Shown piece after piece: positions 1 through 9,197 of a stretch of DNA of 21,919 bases (positions within the stretch are counted from its first letter, which is position 1; every line of letters starts with the position of its first letter). A model generated the notes under the pieces. That model saw only the letters and a list, made by a program, of their open reading frames with translations. It ran no database searches and was not told where the DNA came from. Position numbers and translations under genes: made by a program. This stretch comes from Alphaproteobacteria bacterium (GTDB taxonomy: Bacteria > Pseudomonadota > Alphaproteobacteria > Micropepsales > Micropepsaceae). The stretch covers positions 47,058 through 68,976 of the forward strand of contig DMER01000137.1 in NCBI GenBank assembly GCA_003451645.1, written 5' to 3'.

Positions 1-103
1 GCAGCAGGGCATTGAAGCCTTCCAGGGCATTCTTAAAGTGGTGCAGAACCGGGCTCGCGCTAGCGATGGCAATAAGGGGCGGACGAAATCCGGCGGCGGA
101 TGA
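1..103 (+). CDS. C-terminal fragment of an unidentified protein upstream of mnmE
   Basis: An open frame enters from the left edge (first full codon at 2-4), runs for 33 codons and stops with TGA at 101-103. The visible tail begins QQGIEAFQGILKVVQN and ends in a basic, Gly/Lys-rich stretch (GNKGRTKSGGG), which looks like a helix followed by a disordered tail. The stop overlaps the mnmE ATG as ATGA, so the two genes are probably in one operon and translationally coupled. In many alphaproteobacteria rho lies upstream of mnmE, but this tail does not look like the end of Rho. I do not recognise the family. Confidence 0.55.
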   Translation, partial: QQGIEAFQGILKVVQNRARASDGNKGRTKSGGG

Positions 104-1434
104 GCGGGCGGTCCATCTATGCGCTCTCCACGGCACCGGGTGCCGCGGCGATTGCGATTGTCCGCATCAGTGGTCCGCAAGCTCTGGATGCCCTGGTTGC
201 CCTGACGGGCCGCTCGGCCTTTGTGCCGCGTATCGCAACACTGAGCCTCTTGCGGGATTCGCAGGGCCAAATCCTTGACCAGGCCTTGGTGCTTTGGATG
301 CCCGGGCCACGATCCGCAACGGGCGAGGATTTGGCCGAGCTGCACCTGCATGGGAGCCGTGTGGTGGTACATCGAGTCCTACAGGCGCTTTCGGCGGTAC
401 CGGGGCTGGCTCTCGCCGAGCCAGGGGAGTTTACCCGGCAGGCCTTTTACAATGGGCGGCTCGATCTGGCGCAGGCCGAGGGTCTTGCTGATCTGATTGC
501 CTCGGAAACCGAGGCGCAAGCCGATCAAGCCGTGAGTGTCCTGCAAGGCGGCCTAAGCAGGCACTATAACGACTGGCGCACGCGTCTTGTCGCCAGCCTT
601 GCGATGGCGGAGGCGGTCATCGACTTTAGCGATGATGATGTTCCCGATAGCGCGGCACTTGCCATCTTGCCAGAGTTGGACGCTCTGGTGTCCGAAATGA
701 CGTTTGCCCTTAATGATCAGCATCGTGGAGAGATCGTTCGCGAGGGCGTTCAGGTCGCCATTGTTGGGGCGCCTAATGCAGGCAAGTCTTCTTTGCTCAA
801 CGCAATGGCGCAGCGCGATGTGGCCATTGTATCGCCAACGCCGGGAACGACACGAGACATTGTCGAGGTCCGGCTGAACCTGGCCGGGTTTGCCGTGATC
901 TTGTGCGACAGCGCGGGTTTGCGTCAGACGCCGGATGTTCTCGAGCAGGAAGGGGTCAAGCGCGCGCTTGCGCGGGCGGAGATGGCACATGTGCGGATAG
1001 GGCTCTTCGCGGTTGGGGAGCCTTTATCCGAAGAGACCTTGCGAGTGATGCGGCCGGGCGATCTTGCGGTCTGGAACAAGATCGATCTAGGAGCCCCGAG
1101 TGGTGAGATTGGTACCCACCTAACCCTCCAAGTGTCGGTTCAGCGCGGGGATGGTCTGGGCGCGCTGGTCGGTGCGCTGTCCAAGCGGGTGGCGTCTTTT
1201 GTGGGCCAAGGCCCTATCTGCGCCAGCCCGGTCATCACACGTGAGCGGCACCGCTTGGCCTTGTCAGAGGCCTTAGCCAGCATTGACCGGGCGAGAGGTT
1301 TGCTGGGCCGACATCTCGATATGGCAACTGAGGAGTTGCGGGCGGCCGCGTACTCTTTGGGCCGCATTGCCGGGCGGGTGGATGTCGAAGATGTTCTTGA
1401 TGTTGTTTTCAAGACTTTTTGTATTGGTAAGTAG
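100..1434 (+). CDS. mnmE: tRNA uridine-5-carboxymethylaminomethyl modification GTPase MnmE
   Basis: MnmE is the GTPase partner of MnmG. The complex installs (carboxymethyl)aminomethyl groups at C5 of the wobble uridine of certain tRNAs, using a folate-derived one-carbon unit, in the cytoplasm. The 444 residues match the family length. The N-terminal folate-binding domain starts SIYALSTAPG. The helical part contains AFYNGRLDLAQAEGLADLI, close to the family consensus. The G domain has a P-loop GAPNAGKSS near residue 223, TPGTTRD near 247, DSAG near 270 (DTAG is usual) and NKID near 326. The C-terminus ends CIGK (441-444), whose Cys is the conserved family cysteine. The ATG overlaps the stop of the preceding frame. 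The gene is intact. Confidence 0.97.
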   Translation: MSGRSIYALSTAPGAAAIAIVRISGPQALDALVALTGRSAFVPRIATLSLLRDSQGQILDQALVLWMPGPRSATGEDLAELHLHGSRVVVHRVLQALSAVPGLALAEPGEFTRQAFYNGRLDLAQAEGLADLIASETEAQADQAVSVLQGGLSRHYNDWRTRLVASLAMAEAVIDFSDDDVPDSAALAILPELDALVSEMTFALNDQHRGEIVREGVQVAIVGAPNAGKSSLLNAMAQRDVAIVSPTPGTTRDIVEVRLNLAGFAVILCDSAGLRQTPDVLEQEGVKRALARAEMAHVRIGLFAVGEPLSEETLRVMRPGDLAVWNKIDLGAPSGEIGTHLTLQVSVQRGDGLGALVGALSKRVASFVGQGPICASPVITRERHRLALSEALASIDRARGLLGRHLDMATEELRAAAYSLGRIAGRVDVEDVLDVVFKTFCIGK

Positions 1435-1462
1435 GGAGTAGGGGGCGGCGGCGTCCGGAGAA

Positions 1463-1478
1463 TGTTTCACGTGAAACA
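1463..1478. other. parS centromere site 1 (ParB binding)
   Basis: This is a perfect copy of the widely conserved chromosomal parS sequence TGTTTCACGTGAAACA. The palindrome extends to 18 bp (1462-1479). ParB is known to load at such sites, spread, and direct origin segregation with ParA. It lies in the 285-bp gap between mnmE and mnmG, where no gene is apparent. Its centre is 115 bp from that of a second site. The match is read directly from the sequence; occupancy by ParB is inference. Confidence 0.92.
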
Positions 1479-1573
1479 TCTGATTTGACTCCCGAATCCT
1501 GAGATGCTCCACAGCCTTCGTCGCGCGCCTTAACATCCGCCTGGTCCACCGGATTTGGATTGCGCCAGCCTCA

Positions 1574-1597
1574 GATTTGTTTCACGTGAAACAAATC
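1574..1597. other. parS centromere site 2 (ParB binding)
   Basis: The 16-bp parS core TGTTTCACGTGAAACA recurs at 1578-1593, embedded in a longer perfect 24-bp palindrome (1574-1597). Two perfect parS cores 115 bp apart cannot be chance at this length. Their presence indicates a ParB encoded somewhere in the genome, although no parA or parB gene is found in this window. Confidence 0.92.
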
Positions 1598-1607
1598 GTA
1601 AAGAAAT

Positions 1608-1641
1608 GAGTCCGGCTTGATTCACGGTCGAGGCTGGACTC
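1608..1641 (+). other. Imperfect hairpin in the mnmG leader region
   Basis: GAGTCCGGC (1608-1616) can pair with GCTGGACTC (1633-1641), giving nine base pairs including one G-U around a 16-nt loop. It lies about 80 bases upstream of the mnmG start. No T-run follows, so it is not a convincing terminator. It could be a leader structure, an operator or chance. Confidence 0.25.
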
Positions 1642-1719
1642 TTCATTCCTGAGGCCCAAAGGCAGTATTTCTATGGACCGGGGCGCCTCACAACAGTAAA
1701 ACACCGATCACCAATCAAT

Positions 1720-3627
1720 GTGTCCGAAGATCCTGGTAAACCGATGGGCCAAGCAGATTTCGATGTGATCGTAATTGGAGGCGGGCATGCCGGGTGCGAA
1801 GCGGCCGCCGCCTCCGCACGATATGGCGCCCAGACCGCACTGATCACGCATAAGATCGAGACAATTGGCGAAATGTCCTGCAACCCCGCCATCGGCGGTC
1901 TGGGCAAAGGGCATTTGGTCCGCGAGATCGATGCGCTGGATGGCGTTATGGGCCGGGTGGCCGATGCGGCAGGGATACAGTTTCGTTTGCTGAATAGGTC
2001 AAAAGGGCCAGCGGTTCGCGGGCCGCGAACGCAGGCTGACCGGACACTCTATAAGGCCGCAATGCAAGCAGCTCTCGCCCAAACGAGTAATCTCACGATT
2101 ATCGCTGCCGCCGTGGAAGATCTTATCGTGAAGGATGGGCTGGCCTGCGGTGTGATCACTGCCGATGGCCGTCAACTCTCGAGTGCTGCGGTTATCCTGA
2201 CCACCGGGACGTTCCTGTCCGGTGTCATTCATATGGGTGAGCGCAAGATCCCGGCAGGCCGGGTTGGGGAAGCCCCTTCGCTAGGTCTCTCGAGAACCTT
2301 GCACCAGTTTGGTCTGCCATTGGGCCGTCTCAAAACAGGAACGCCGCCGCGCCTCGATGGCACAACTATTGACTGGGCATCGCTCGCGATGCAGGCGGCT
2401 GACGATCCGCCTGTGCCGTTCTCGTTCATGACGGAAACGGTTCCAAATCGGCAAATCTCATGTGGTATTACCCATACGGTCGCCGCGACCCACGAGATCA
2501 TTCGCGCCAATCTCCACCGCGCGCCGATGTATACGGGCCAAATTGAGAGCACGGGACCCCGATACTGTCCCTCAATCGAAGACAAGGTGGTGCGGTTTCG
2601 GGACAAAGTTGGTCATCAGATATTTCTGGAGCCTGAAGGGCTTGACGATACGACCGTCTATCCCAATGGTATCTCCACCTCTTTGCCCGAAGAGGTCCAA
2701 TTGGCCCTTTTGGCAACGATTCCCGGGCTCGCGCATGTCCGGATGGTCAGGCCCGGCTATGCTATCGAATATGATTATGTCGATCCGCGTGCCTTGCGCG
2801 CCGATCTGTCCGTCAAGGCGGTCCCTGGGCTTTTCCTCGCGGGGCAGATCAACGGGACGACCGGCTATGAAGAGGCGGCGGCGCAAGGCCTGATCGCGGG
2901 GCTCAATGCTGCGAGGCTGGCCGGGGGCGCTGCGCCTTACTTCCCTGATCGCTCCCAGTCCTATTTAGGTGTCATGATCGACGATCTCGTCACAAGGGGC
3001 GTTAACGAACCTTACCGGATGTTTACCAGCAGGGCGGAGTACCGTCTTAGCCTACGTGCGGACAATGCGGATCAGCGTCTGACCGCGCTTGGTGTTGCGC
3101 TTGGCCTCGTTGGGTCACACCGTGAGCGGGTCTTCAAGGCCAAGATGGAACGTCTCAGCGTAGCGCGCGGCCAGCTCGATGCGCTGACCATTACTCCGGC
3201 TCAAGTCACGCGCCATGGCTTACCCATGAATCAGGATGGACGCCGCCGCTCCGCCTTTGAGCTTTTGGGTTTACCAGGCTTTGGACGGGAGGCGCTTTGC
3301 CGCTTTTGGCCAGATATTTCAGGCTGGGACGAGAGTACTTGGGCGCCGTTGGAGGCTGACGCGCATTATTCGGGCTATCTTGACCGTCAACAGGCAGACA
3401 TCGCCGCCTTTCAGCGCGACGAGGCTTTGGTTTTGCCAGGCGACATTGATTACGCAGCCGTAACCGGCCTCTCAGCGGAAGCCATCCAAAAGCTCACCAA
3501 GACAAGGCCGGCGACTTTGGGGCAGGCCGCACGCATCGAGGGGATGACGCCCGCGGCCATCACTGTCTTGCTGGGTTGGCTCAAAAAGCGCAGCAAGACC
3601 GCTTTGCCCTCGGTGGCCGCCGAGTAG
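1720..3627 (+). CDS. mnmG: tRNA uridine-5-carboxymethylaminomethyl modification enzyme MnmG (GidA)
   Basis: MnmG is the FAD- and NADH-dependent partner of MnmE in wobble-uridine modification. The FAD-binding Rossmann motif [12 protein letters not shown] lies at residues 18-29. It is followed by the family signatures [56 protein letters not shown] and [19 protein letters not shown]. The C-terminal helical domain ([17 protein letters not shown] onward) is complete. The length of 635 residues is normal. The start shown is GTG at 1720; an in-frame ATG at 1744 ([13 protein letters not shown]) fits family N-termini at least as well, and neither has a clear Shine-Dalgarno sequence. The next gene is convergent and ends 7 bases away, so the usual rsmG does not follow. 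Confidence 0.97.
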   Translation: MSEDPGKPMGQADFDVIVIGGGHAGCEAAAASARYGAQTALITHKIETIGEMSCNPAIGGLGKGHLVREIDALDGVMGRVADAAGIQFRLLNRSKGPAVRGPRTQADRTLYKAAMQAALAQTSNLTIIAAAVEDLIVKDGLACGVITADGRQLSSAAVILTTGTFLSGVIHMGERKIPAGRVGEAPSLGLSRTLHQFGLPLGRLKTGTPPRLDGTTIDWASLAMQAADDPPVPFSFMTETVPNRQISCGITHTVAATHEIIRANLHRAPMYTGQIESTGPRYCPSIEDKVVRFRDKVGHQIFLEPEGLDDTTVYPNGISTSLPEEVQLALLATIPGLAHVRMVRPGYAIEYDYVDPRALRADLSVKAVPGLFLAGQINGTTGYEEAAAQGLIAGLNAARLAGGAAPYFPDRSQSYLGVMIDDLVTRGVNEPYRMFTSRAEYRLSLRADNADQRLTALGVALGLVGSHRERVFKAKMERLSVARGQLDALTITPAQVTRHGLPMNQDGRRRSAFELLGLPGFGREALCRFWPDISGWDESTWAPLEADAHYSGYLDRQQADIAAFQRDEALVLPGDIDYAAVTGLSAEAIQKLTKTRPATLGQAARIEGMTPAAITVLLGWLKKRSKTALPSVAAE

Positions 3628-3634
3628 GTTAGCC

Positions 3635-4822
3635 TTACCGCGCCTGTGTCGGCCCGACCGGTGCGTTTGCATCTGGGAATAGCTTGAGCAGCCGACCCGC
3701 CTTCTCATCGGTTAGGACGTAAACAAAGCCATCCGGGCCCTGCCGCACATCACGGACCCGTTGCCCAATGCGCAAAGCGGTCTCTCCTTTGACGTTGCCT
3801 TTATCATCAAGGTCGAGGCGGCGGATATCCTGGCTAATGAGAGCCCCCACAAAAAGATCGCCCTTCCACTGCGGAAAGGCTTCGCCGTCGTACAGCATCA
3901 AACCAGAAGGTGCGATTGATACGTCCCAAACGAGTACGGGTCCCGTCAGCCCAGCGCGGCTCGTCCCCTGACCGATTGGTTCGCCGGTCCGGTATTCGCG
4001 CGCATAGCTGACCAATGGCCATCCATAATTGCCACCAGGTTTGATCCTGTTAAGCTCATCACCACCAAGGGCCCCGTGTTCGCTGGCCCATAGAAGGCCA
4101 CGCGCATTGTCATAGGCGAGGCCCTGGATGTTCCTGTGCCCTAACGAGTAGAGCTCAGGCTTACCCACTTGGTCAGCTTTGCCAGCATTGTCCTGCGGTA
4201 TGCTGCCATCATCCCGAAGCCGGATGAGCTTACCCAAATGCGACATGCGATCTTGAGCCAGGTCGCGGGTCAAGGTCCCCTCAATGGCACTCGGCGGGTT
4301 GCCACCGTCGCCAATCGACAAGATGAGTGTTCCATCACTTAGCCACGCGATGCGGCTACCAAAGTGCTGCCCACCTCGTTTTGCTTGCGAGACCTCAAAC
4401 AAGGGCGTCAAGCCGGTCAAAGCGGTACCAGTCCACTCGGCGCGGGCGAGTTTGGTCCGGTTCGCCTCAACCGTACCTACCGAATAAGTCATATAGATCC
4501 AGCGGGTCTTGGTGAAGTCCGGGTGCAAGCTGATGTCAAGGAGACCTCCTTGACCCTGGGCGAAGACGTCAGGTGTTCCCGCAACAGGATTGGGATCAAG
4601 TTTCCCCTCACGAATGACTCGCAAGCGGCCGGGCCGCTCTGTGACGAGAATTGTTTTTTGATCCGGAAACGCAATGGACCAAGGATGCTCAAGCCCTTCG
4701 GCCACGACCTCGCGTCTGGCGCCGGGCTCAACCGGCACGTTCCGATCTGAGATGATTGGTTCTGCCCACGCTGCGGTACATGCAGCCAACGCCGTCATTG
4801 ACGTCGCCAAAGTCTTCATCAT
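3635..4822 (-). CDS. Secreted PQQ-dependent sugar dehydrogenase (soluble aldose dehydrogenase / GSDH family)
   Basis: The 395-residue protein belongs to the six-bladed beta-propeller glucose/sorbosone dehydrogenase family, whose members oxidise aldoses in the periplasm using PQQ and calcium. A signal peptide is visible (MMKTLATSMTALAACTAAWA, cut near residue 21). Propeller signatures follow: GLEHPWSIAFP, GQGGLLDISLHPDF, GGQHFGSRIAW with the likely catalytic His at 153, LYSLGHRNIQGLAYD, ASEHGALGGDELN and GGNYGWPLVSYA. The start is an ATGATG pair preceded by GGGGGAAA. It is the nearest gene downstream of holA on the same strand (69-bp gap) and converges on mnmG. Its position between mnmG and holA is unusual, because rsmG-parA-parB are expected there. 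The substrate cannot be told from sequence. Confidence 0.88.
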   Translation of the reverse strand: MMKTLATSMTALAACTAAWAEPIISDRNVPVEPGARREVVAEGLEHPWSIAFPDQKTILVTERPGRLRVIREGKLDPNPVAGTPDVFAQGQGGLLDISLHPDFTKTRWIYMTYSVGTVEANRTKLARAEWTGTALTGLTPLFEVSQAKRGGQHFGSRIAWLSDGTLILSIGDGGNPPSAIEGTLTRDLAQDRMSHLGKLIRLRDDGSIPQDNAGKADQVGKPELYSLGHRNIQGLAYDNARGLLWASEHGALGGDELNRIKPGGNYGWPLVSYAREYRTGEPIGQGTSRAGLTGPVLVWDVSIAPSGLMLYDGEAFPQWKGDLFVGALISQDIRRLDLDDKGNVKGETALRIGQRVRDVRQGPDGFVYVLTDEKAGRLLKLFPDANAPVGPTQAR

Positions 4823-4891
4823 TTTCCCCCGTTACCAGTGCCATGAGGATAATCGGCTTTGGCCCGGATTCAACGGAGCTTAGGCGTGTAC

Positions 4892-5914
4892 TCAATTCGC
4901 CAGACGTGTTGCATGCAACAGAGCTCGTGCTGCGATGGGCCACTCCGGGAGGCCGGTTGTGCGTGTGTCAGCCTCTGCCTGCGCCAAAAGGCGTGTTGCC
5001 ACCAGCAGCTTGTCCTTGGCCCAACAGCGCAACATGGCCCGGATAACGGTGTCAGGCTGACCCCAAAGGCCTCTTGAGCGCGCGACGGTGAGGGGATCAT
5101 CGCCGCTTCCAGTCGCGCTTGCGGCCAACAACGCATGTAAGGTTCGCAGCGCTGTGCTGACGATCTGGCCCGGCTGCCCACCAGTCTCTTCTGCCTTTTC
5201 AAGCAGCGTGGCGACACCAACCACATCGCCAAGACCCAAGGCCGCAACGACGTCATTGGCTTCCACGGAGCCGGAATTTCCAAACAATTCGGTCGCGAGG
5301 CTTGCGGTCAGCTCGCGTGGGCTCGCGTCCTGCGTCCCAAAGAATACCTCGAGCTTCTCAAGCTCCTTGCGCAAGATCCGCCGATCTGACCCAGTTGACG
5401 CGACAATTGAGCTCAGTACGTCTTTGGCGGCGGTTATTCTCAGTGCGCGGACGATATCGTCTGCAAGGCCAACCAGGGTTTCTGGCGTGTCCTCATAGTT
5501 GGCGATCACGGCCGCTTTGTTGTGTCCCTCTAGGGCCGTCCGAAGGGCGGAGCGCGCGGTCAACTCGCCTGACTCAATAATGATGAAGGAATCACCAACC
5601 CCAGTGTCCAAGGCAGAGACGATCGTTTCCGAAACGCTATCGGTTGCATCTTTGACCCACACCACTTTAGGCCCGGGGGCAAACATCGAGATCTGCGAGG
5701 CCTCATCGAGGAGGCGGGCAGGGTCCTTGCGGAGTTGATCGCCGGTCAGCTCAACCAGCCTGTCCTTGCTGCCGAGGTCAGGCACGATGCGCCTTGCAAG
5801 GCGTTCGGCAATCTCACGCGACAGACCGGCGTTCTCGCCGAAAAGCAACACGGCCTTAACCGCAGCCGGTGGCGCCGCCACGAAGCGCTCAACATCCCGG
5901 CCGGGTACCTTCAT
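4892..5914 (-). CDS. holA: DNA polymerase III subunit delta
   Basis: The delta subunit is the part of the clamp-loader complex that opens the beta sliding clamp ring. The 340-residue protein has the N-terminal AAA-like fold start VKAVLLFGENAGLSREIAERL, then an acidic KDATD region, and the central signature GSDRRILRKELEKLEVFFG. The C-terminal collar domain includes LEKAEETGGQPGQIVSTALR. Delta lacks ATPase motifs, as seen here. It lies 25 bases downstream of lptE in the conserved leuS-lptE-holA order and is probably cotranscribed with it. The length is typical, and the start KVPGRDVERFV fits the family. Confidence 0.93.
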   Translation of the reverse strand: MKVPGRDVERFVAAPPAAVKAVLLFGENAGLSREIAERLARRIVPDLGSKDRLVELTGDQLRKDPARLLDEASQISMFAPGPKVVWVKDATDSVSETIVSALDTGVGDSFIIIESGELTARSALRTALEGHNKAAVIANYEDTPETLVGLADDIVRALRITAAKDVLSSIVASTGSDRRILRKELEKLEVFFGTQDASPRELTASLATELFGNSGSVEANDVVAALGLGDVVGVATLLEKAEETGGQPGQIVSTALRTLHALLAASATGSGDDPLTVARSRGLWGQPDTVIRAMLRCWAKDKLLVATRLLAQAEADTRTTGLPEWPIAARALLHATRLAN

Positions 5915-5939
5915 GGCACATGCAGCACTGAGGCAGCGC

Positions 5940-6470
5940 TCAAGCTGGGCGATCTGTCACGCCATACCGGCGCTCAAAGTAGATCCCCAAGCGTAGGCGA
6001 ATGTCCTCGCCCAGTTCGCGCGCGGCGCGTTCCTCGGCATCTCTCAGGGCCGTCTGGGTCGCGAACTGAGAATTGACGACATTGTATCCGGCAATGGCAC
6101 GGCTGGTTCCGGTATTCAGAACCTGCTCCGTCTGGGAGTCACGAAGCTCAAACCGGGCAATCAAGGTGTAGTTATACCGCGTAATCTCGGTGTTCTCTTG
6201 AATGGCCAATCCCTCACGTTTTTCTTCGAGCTTCACGGTCAATCGAAAGGCGCTTGCCCCAGGGGTGCCCAAGGGTGTGAAGGCGTCCATCAGCTGGTTG
6301 CGGAGGACCAGACCGGTTCGGCCCGTCATCTCCTCCACGTAAATCTGACCGAAATAGGTTGCGACGCCAGCCGGTGTCGATTCTGTGGCGTAGAGCGGGC
6401 GAAAGCCGCACGCCGACAAGACCAGCGCACAGGCGCTCAGCGCCAAGCCAATTCCAAGTTCCTTGCGCAT
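5940..6470 (-). CDS. lptE: LPS-assembly lipoprotein LptE
   Basis: LptE is the outer-membrane lipoprotein that plugs the LptD barrel and helps place lipopolysaccharide on the cell surface. The 176-residue protein has a lipoprotein signal peptide with lipobox LSAC and lipidated Cys21, followed by the family-typical GFRPLYA. The remainder (IYVEEMTGRTGLVLRNQLMD, ITRYNYTLIARFELRD, AAREL near the end) matches the alphaproteobacterial LptE pattern of LRNQL, Y-N-Y and a C-terminal amphipathic helix. It starts 3 bases after the leuS stop and precedes holA, the usual arrangement. Confidence 0.9.
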   Translation of the reverse strand: MRKELGIGLALSACALVLSACGFRPLYATESTPAGVATYFGQIYVEEMTGRTGLVLRNQLMDAFTPLGTPGASAFRLTVKLEEKREGLAIQENTEITRYNYTLIARFELRDSQTEQVLNTGTSRAIAGYNVVNSQFATQTALRDAEERAARELGEDIRLRLGIYFERRYGVTDRPA

Positions 6471-6473
6471 TGG

Positions 6474-9074
6474 CTAACTCCCCGCCGGTTCCAGCAGCAC
6501 ATTGACGATGCGATTGGGGACGATAATGACCTTTTTCACGCGGTGGCCGTCAATCGATTTCGCAACCGGTTCAAAAGCGAGCACCGCGGTCTCGACATCG
6601 GGATCAGCGAGGTCCTTGGCCAGATTGATCTCCGCGCGCCTCTTGCCATTGATTTGAACCGCCAGCGTCACGGTATCCTGACGGACAAGATCAGGGTCCG
6701 CCTCAGGCCATTTGGCGTCGACAATCAGGCCAGTGCCGCCCAGTGCCAACCAGCACTCCTCCGCCAGATGCGGGGTCATGGGCGAAATCAAGAGGCTCAA
6801 AGTCTCAAGCGCCTCCCGCCGCGCCGCGCCGAAATCGGACCCAGCGCCTTTCAGCTTCTCCAGCCCATTCAGAAACTCGTAGAGCCGTGCGACCGCCTTA
6901 TTGAAGCGGAAAGCACCCAAATCATCCGTTACACCCGCAATGGTACGGTGGCTCAACTGACGCAAGGCGAGCGCGTCGCCGGTCATGCTCTGCGTGGCGA
7001 GGGTGCCAGGTGCCGGGATGGTATCAAGGCTGTCGCTCACCATCCGCCACACGCGCTGAACAAAGCGCCAAGCGCCTTGAATGCCTGCGTCCGACCACTC
7101 GCTGTCGCGTTCAGGGGGTGAGTCCGACATCAAAAACCAGCGTGCGGCATCAATGCCAAACGTATCCGCCACGACTTCCGGCGGGACGACGTTCTTCTTG
7201 GACTTAGACATTTTCTCGATGGCACCGACGGTCACGGGTTCATTGGTCCCGCGCTTCACAGCAACACCGCCCTCGCGCCGCTCCACCTCTTCCGGGAATA
7301 CGAACGCGCCCGATAAATCCTTGTAGGTTTCATGTGTGATCATGCCTTGCGTGAAGAGCCCTGCGAAAGGCTCATCAATCGAGGTCAAGCCGATCTTGTG
7401 CATCGCACGGGTGAAAAACCTTGCGTAGAGCAAGTGCAAGACCGCGTGCTCGATCCCGCCTATGTACTGGTCGACCGGCAGCCAGTAGTCGACCGCTTCT
7501 TTGTCCACGGCTGCGGTCTCACTTGGCCCCGCGAAGCGCGCGAAGTACCAGGAGGAGTCCACAAAAGTGTCCATCGTGTCGGTCTCGCGGCGGGCAGGGT
7601 TGCCGCAGCGCGGGCAGGCGACATGCTTCCAGGTCGGATGCCGCTCAAGGGGATTGCCGGGCCGGTCGAAATTGATGTCCTTTGGCAGATTGACCGGCAA
7701 TTGCGCGTCGGGCACAGGGACTACGCCGCACGCCTCGCAGTGAATGACCGGGATCGGGCAGCCCCAATAGCGCTGGCGGCTAATCCCCCAATCACGCAAG
7801 CGATAGGTTATCTGCCGCTGGCCAACACCCAGCGCCTGCAACTTCTCAATCGCGGCCCGTTTGGCATTCTCGACAGTCAGGCCATCCAGGAATTGCGAAC
7901 GGAAGAGCGTGCCATCCTCGCTATAGGCATCTGCGCCAATGTCAAAGGCGTTTGGGTCCGCACCCGGCGGGAGGACGACGGGCTTCACGGGAAGCCCATA
8001 TTTTCGCGCAAATTCCAAGTCCCTCTGGTCATGCGCGGGGCAGCCGAAGATGGCGCCAGTGCCATACTCCATCAGAACAAAATTCGCGATGTAGACGGGC
8101 AGCGTCCATGACGGGTCAAAGGGATGCTTGACACGAAGCCCTGTGTCAAAACCCAGTTTCTCTGCCGTCTCCAGGGCTGCCTCTGAGGTGCCAAGGCGCT
8201 GGCATTCTTCAATGAAGGCCTGAAGCTTTGGGTCTTGGCCGCCCAGCGTCTGGGCAATCGGATGATCCGCCGCAATTGCCACAAAGCTTGCACCGAACAA
8301 CGTGTCCGGCCTGGTGGTGAAGACCTCGATGGCCTCCGCTGCATTAGGTACCGGGGCGGTCAGCGCGAATTTGAGGCGCGCGCCCTCTGATTTGCCAATC
8401 CAGTTGCGCTGCATGGTACGCACACGCTCTGGCCAACGATCCAACGTGTCGAGACGCGACAGCAGGTCTTCCGCCATATCGGTGATCTTGAAGAACCACT
8501 GCGTCAGCTTGCGCTTCTCGACCAATGCGCCGGACCTCCAGCCGCGGCCGTCGATCACTTGCTCATTGGCAAGGACCGTCATGTCTATGGGGTCCCAATT
8601 CACGGCCGATTCTTTGCGCGCAACGAGCCCTGCTTCCATGAAGCGCAAAAACATCCATTGCTGGTGCCGGTAATAGCCCGGGTCGCATGTCGCGAGTTCC
8701 CGCGACCAGTCAATCGACAGGCCTAAGAGTTTCAGTTGCGCCTTCATCGTCTCGATGTTGTCGAGGGTCCAGGCAGCCGGATGGACCTTCTGTTCCATGG
8801 CCGCATTCTCGGCCGGCATCCCGTGCGCGTCCCACCCCATCGGATGCAGCACATTGAACCCTTGAGCGCGTTTGAAGCGCGCGACGACATCACCCATGAC
8901 ATAATTGCGGCCATGGCCAATGTGAATCCGGCCAGACGGGTAGGGGAACATCTCAAGGACAAAGTATTTGGGCTTGCTGCGGTCAAGCTTGGCCCTGAAG
9001 ACTTGGGCGTCATCCCACACGCGCTGCCATTTTGGTTCGATTTCGCGGGCGTTGTAGCGTTGTTTGTCAGACAT
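6474..9074 (-). CDS. leuS: Leucine--tRNA ligase
   Basis: This cytoplasmic class I aminoacyl-tRNA synthetase charges tRNA-Leu. The 866 residues match bacterial LeuRS. The HIGH motif is exact at 51-54 ([15 protein letters not shown]). The editing domain shows [12 protein letters not shown] and [17 protein letters not shown] zinc-type insertion has CEAC and CPRC pairs, and the KMSKS motif is exact at 621-625. A leucyl-specific C-terminal domain ends [13 protein letters not shown]. The start at 9074 ([17 protein letters not shown]) fits the family. It heads the leuS-lptE-holA run. The protein appears complete. Confidence 0.98.
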   Translation of the reverse strand: MSDKQRYNAREIEPKWQRVWDDAQVFRAKLDRSKPKYFVLEMFPYPSGRIHIGHGRNYVMGDVVARFKRAQGFNVLHPMGWDAHGMPAENAAMEQKVHPAAWTLDNIETMKAQLKLLGLSIDWSRELATCDPGYYRHQQWMFLRFMEAGLVARKESAVNWDPIDMTVLANEQVIDGRGWRSGALVEKRKLTQWFFKITDMAEDLLSRLDTLDRWPERVRTMQRNWIGKSEGARLKFALTAPVPNAAEAIEVFTTRPDTLFGASFVAIAADHPIAQTLGGQDPKLQAFIEECQRLGTSEAALETAEKLGFDTGLRVKHPFDPSWTLPVYIANFVLMEYGTGAIFGCPAHDQRDLEFARKYGLPVKPVVLPPGADPNAFDIGADAYSEDGTLFRSQFLDGLTVENAKRAAIEKLQALGVGQRQITYRLRDWGISRQRYWGCPIPVIHCEACGVVPVPDAQLPVNLPKDINFDRPGNPLERHPTWKHVACPRCGNPARRETDTMDTFVDSSWYFARFAGPSETAAVDKEAVDYWLPVDQYIGGIEHAVLHLLYARFFTRAMHKIGLTSIDEPFAGLFTQGMITHETYKDLSGAFVFPEEVERREGGVAVKRGTNEPVTVGAIEKMSKSKKNVVPPEVVADTFGIDAARWFLMSDSPPERDSEWSDAGIQGAWRFVQRVWRMVSDSLDTIPAPGTLATQSMTGDALALRQLSHRTIAGVTDDLGAFRFNKAVARLYEFLNGLEKLKGAGSDFGAARREALETLSLLISPMTPHLAEECWLALGGTGLIVDAKWPEADPDLVRQDTVTLAVQINGKRRAEINLAKDLADPDVETAVLAFEPVAKSIDGHRVKKVIIVPNRIVNVLLEPAGS

Positions 9075-9139
9075 GGGCTTCAGGAACTTGTTGTTGGAGT
9101 GGAATTGCCGCCGGGTCTTGAATCATCACGCATAACATA

Positions 9140-9163
9140 AAGCGCCGGGCTTGACCGGCGCTT
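9140..9163 (-). terminator. Probable intrinsic terminator after the DUF3576 lipoprotein gene
   Basis: AAGCGCCGG (9140-9148) and CCGGCGCTT (9155-9163) form a perfect 9-bp GC-rich stem with a 6-nt loop. Read on the minus strand it lies about 35 bases beyond the lipoprotein gene stop and continues into TTATGTTAT. It stands in the 123-bp gap upstream of leuS, so it would separate the lipoprotein transcript from leuS. The T-tract is modest. Confidence 0.55.
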
Positions 9164-9197
9164 CATCAAACTCAGAAGATTGGTGGTGCCGGTTGCG

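Noticed and set aside
553..990. A 145-residue minus-strand frame inside mnmE
   Set aside because: It is antisense to the MnmE G domain; no family features or ribosome binding site are visible.
1435..1719. The parS-bearing gap as the replication origin itself
   Set aside because: I see no cluster of DnaA boxes (TTATNCACA-like) and no AT-rich unwinding stretch. The gap supports closeness to the origin, not the origin.
3628..3634. A remnant of rsmG between mnmG and the dehydrogenase gene
   Set aside because: Only 7 bases separate the two stop codons, so there is no room for a remnant.
6198..8111. Long plus-strand open frames opposite lptE and leuS
   Set aside because: They are antisense frames within GC-rich genes whose minus-strand products are unmistakable, and their translations show no recognisable domain.
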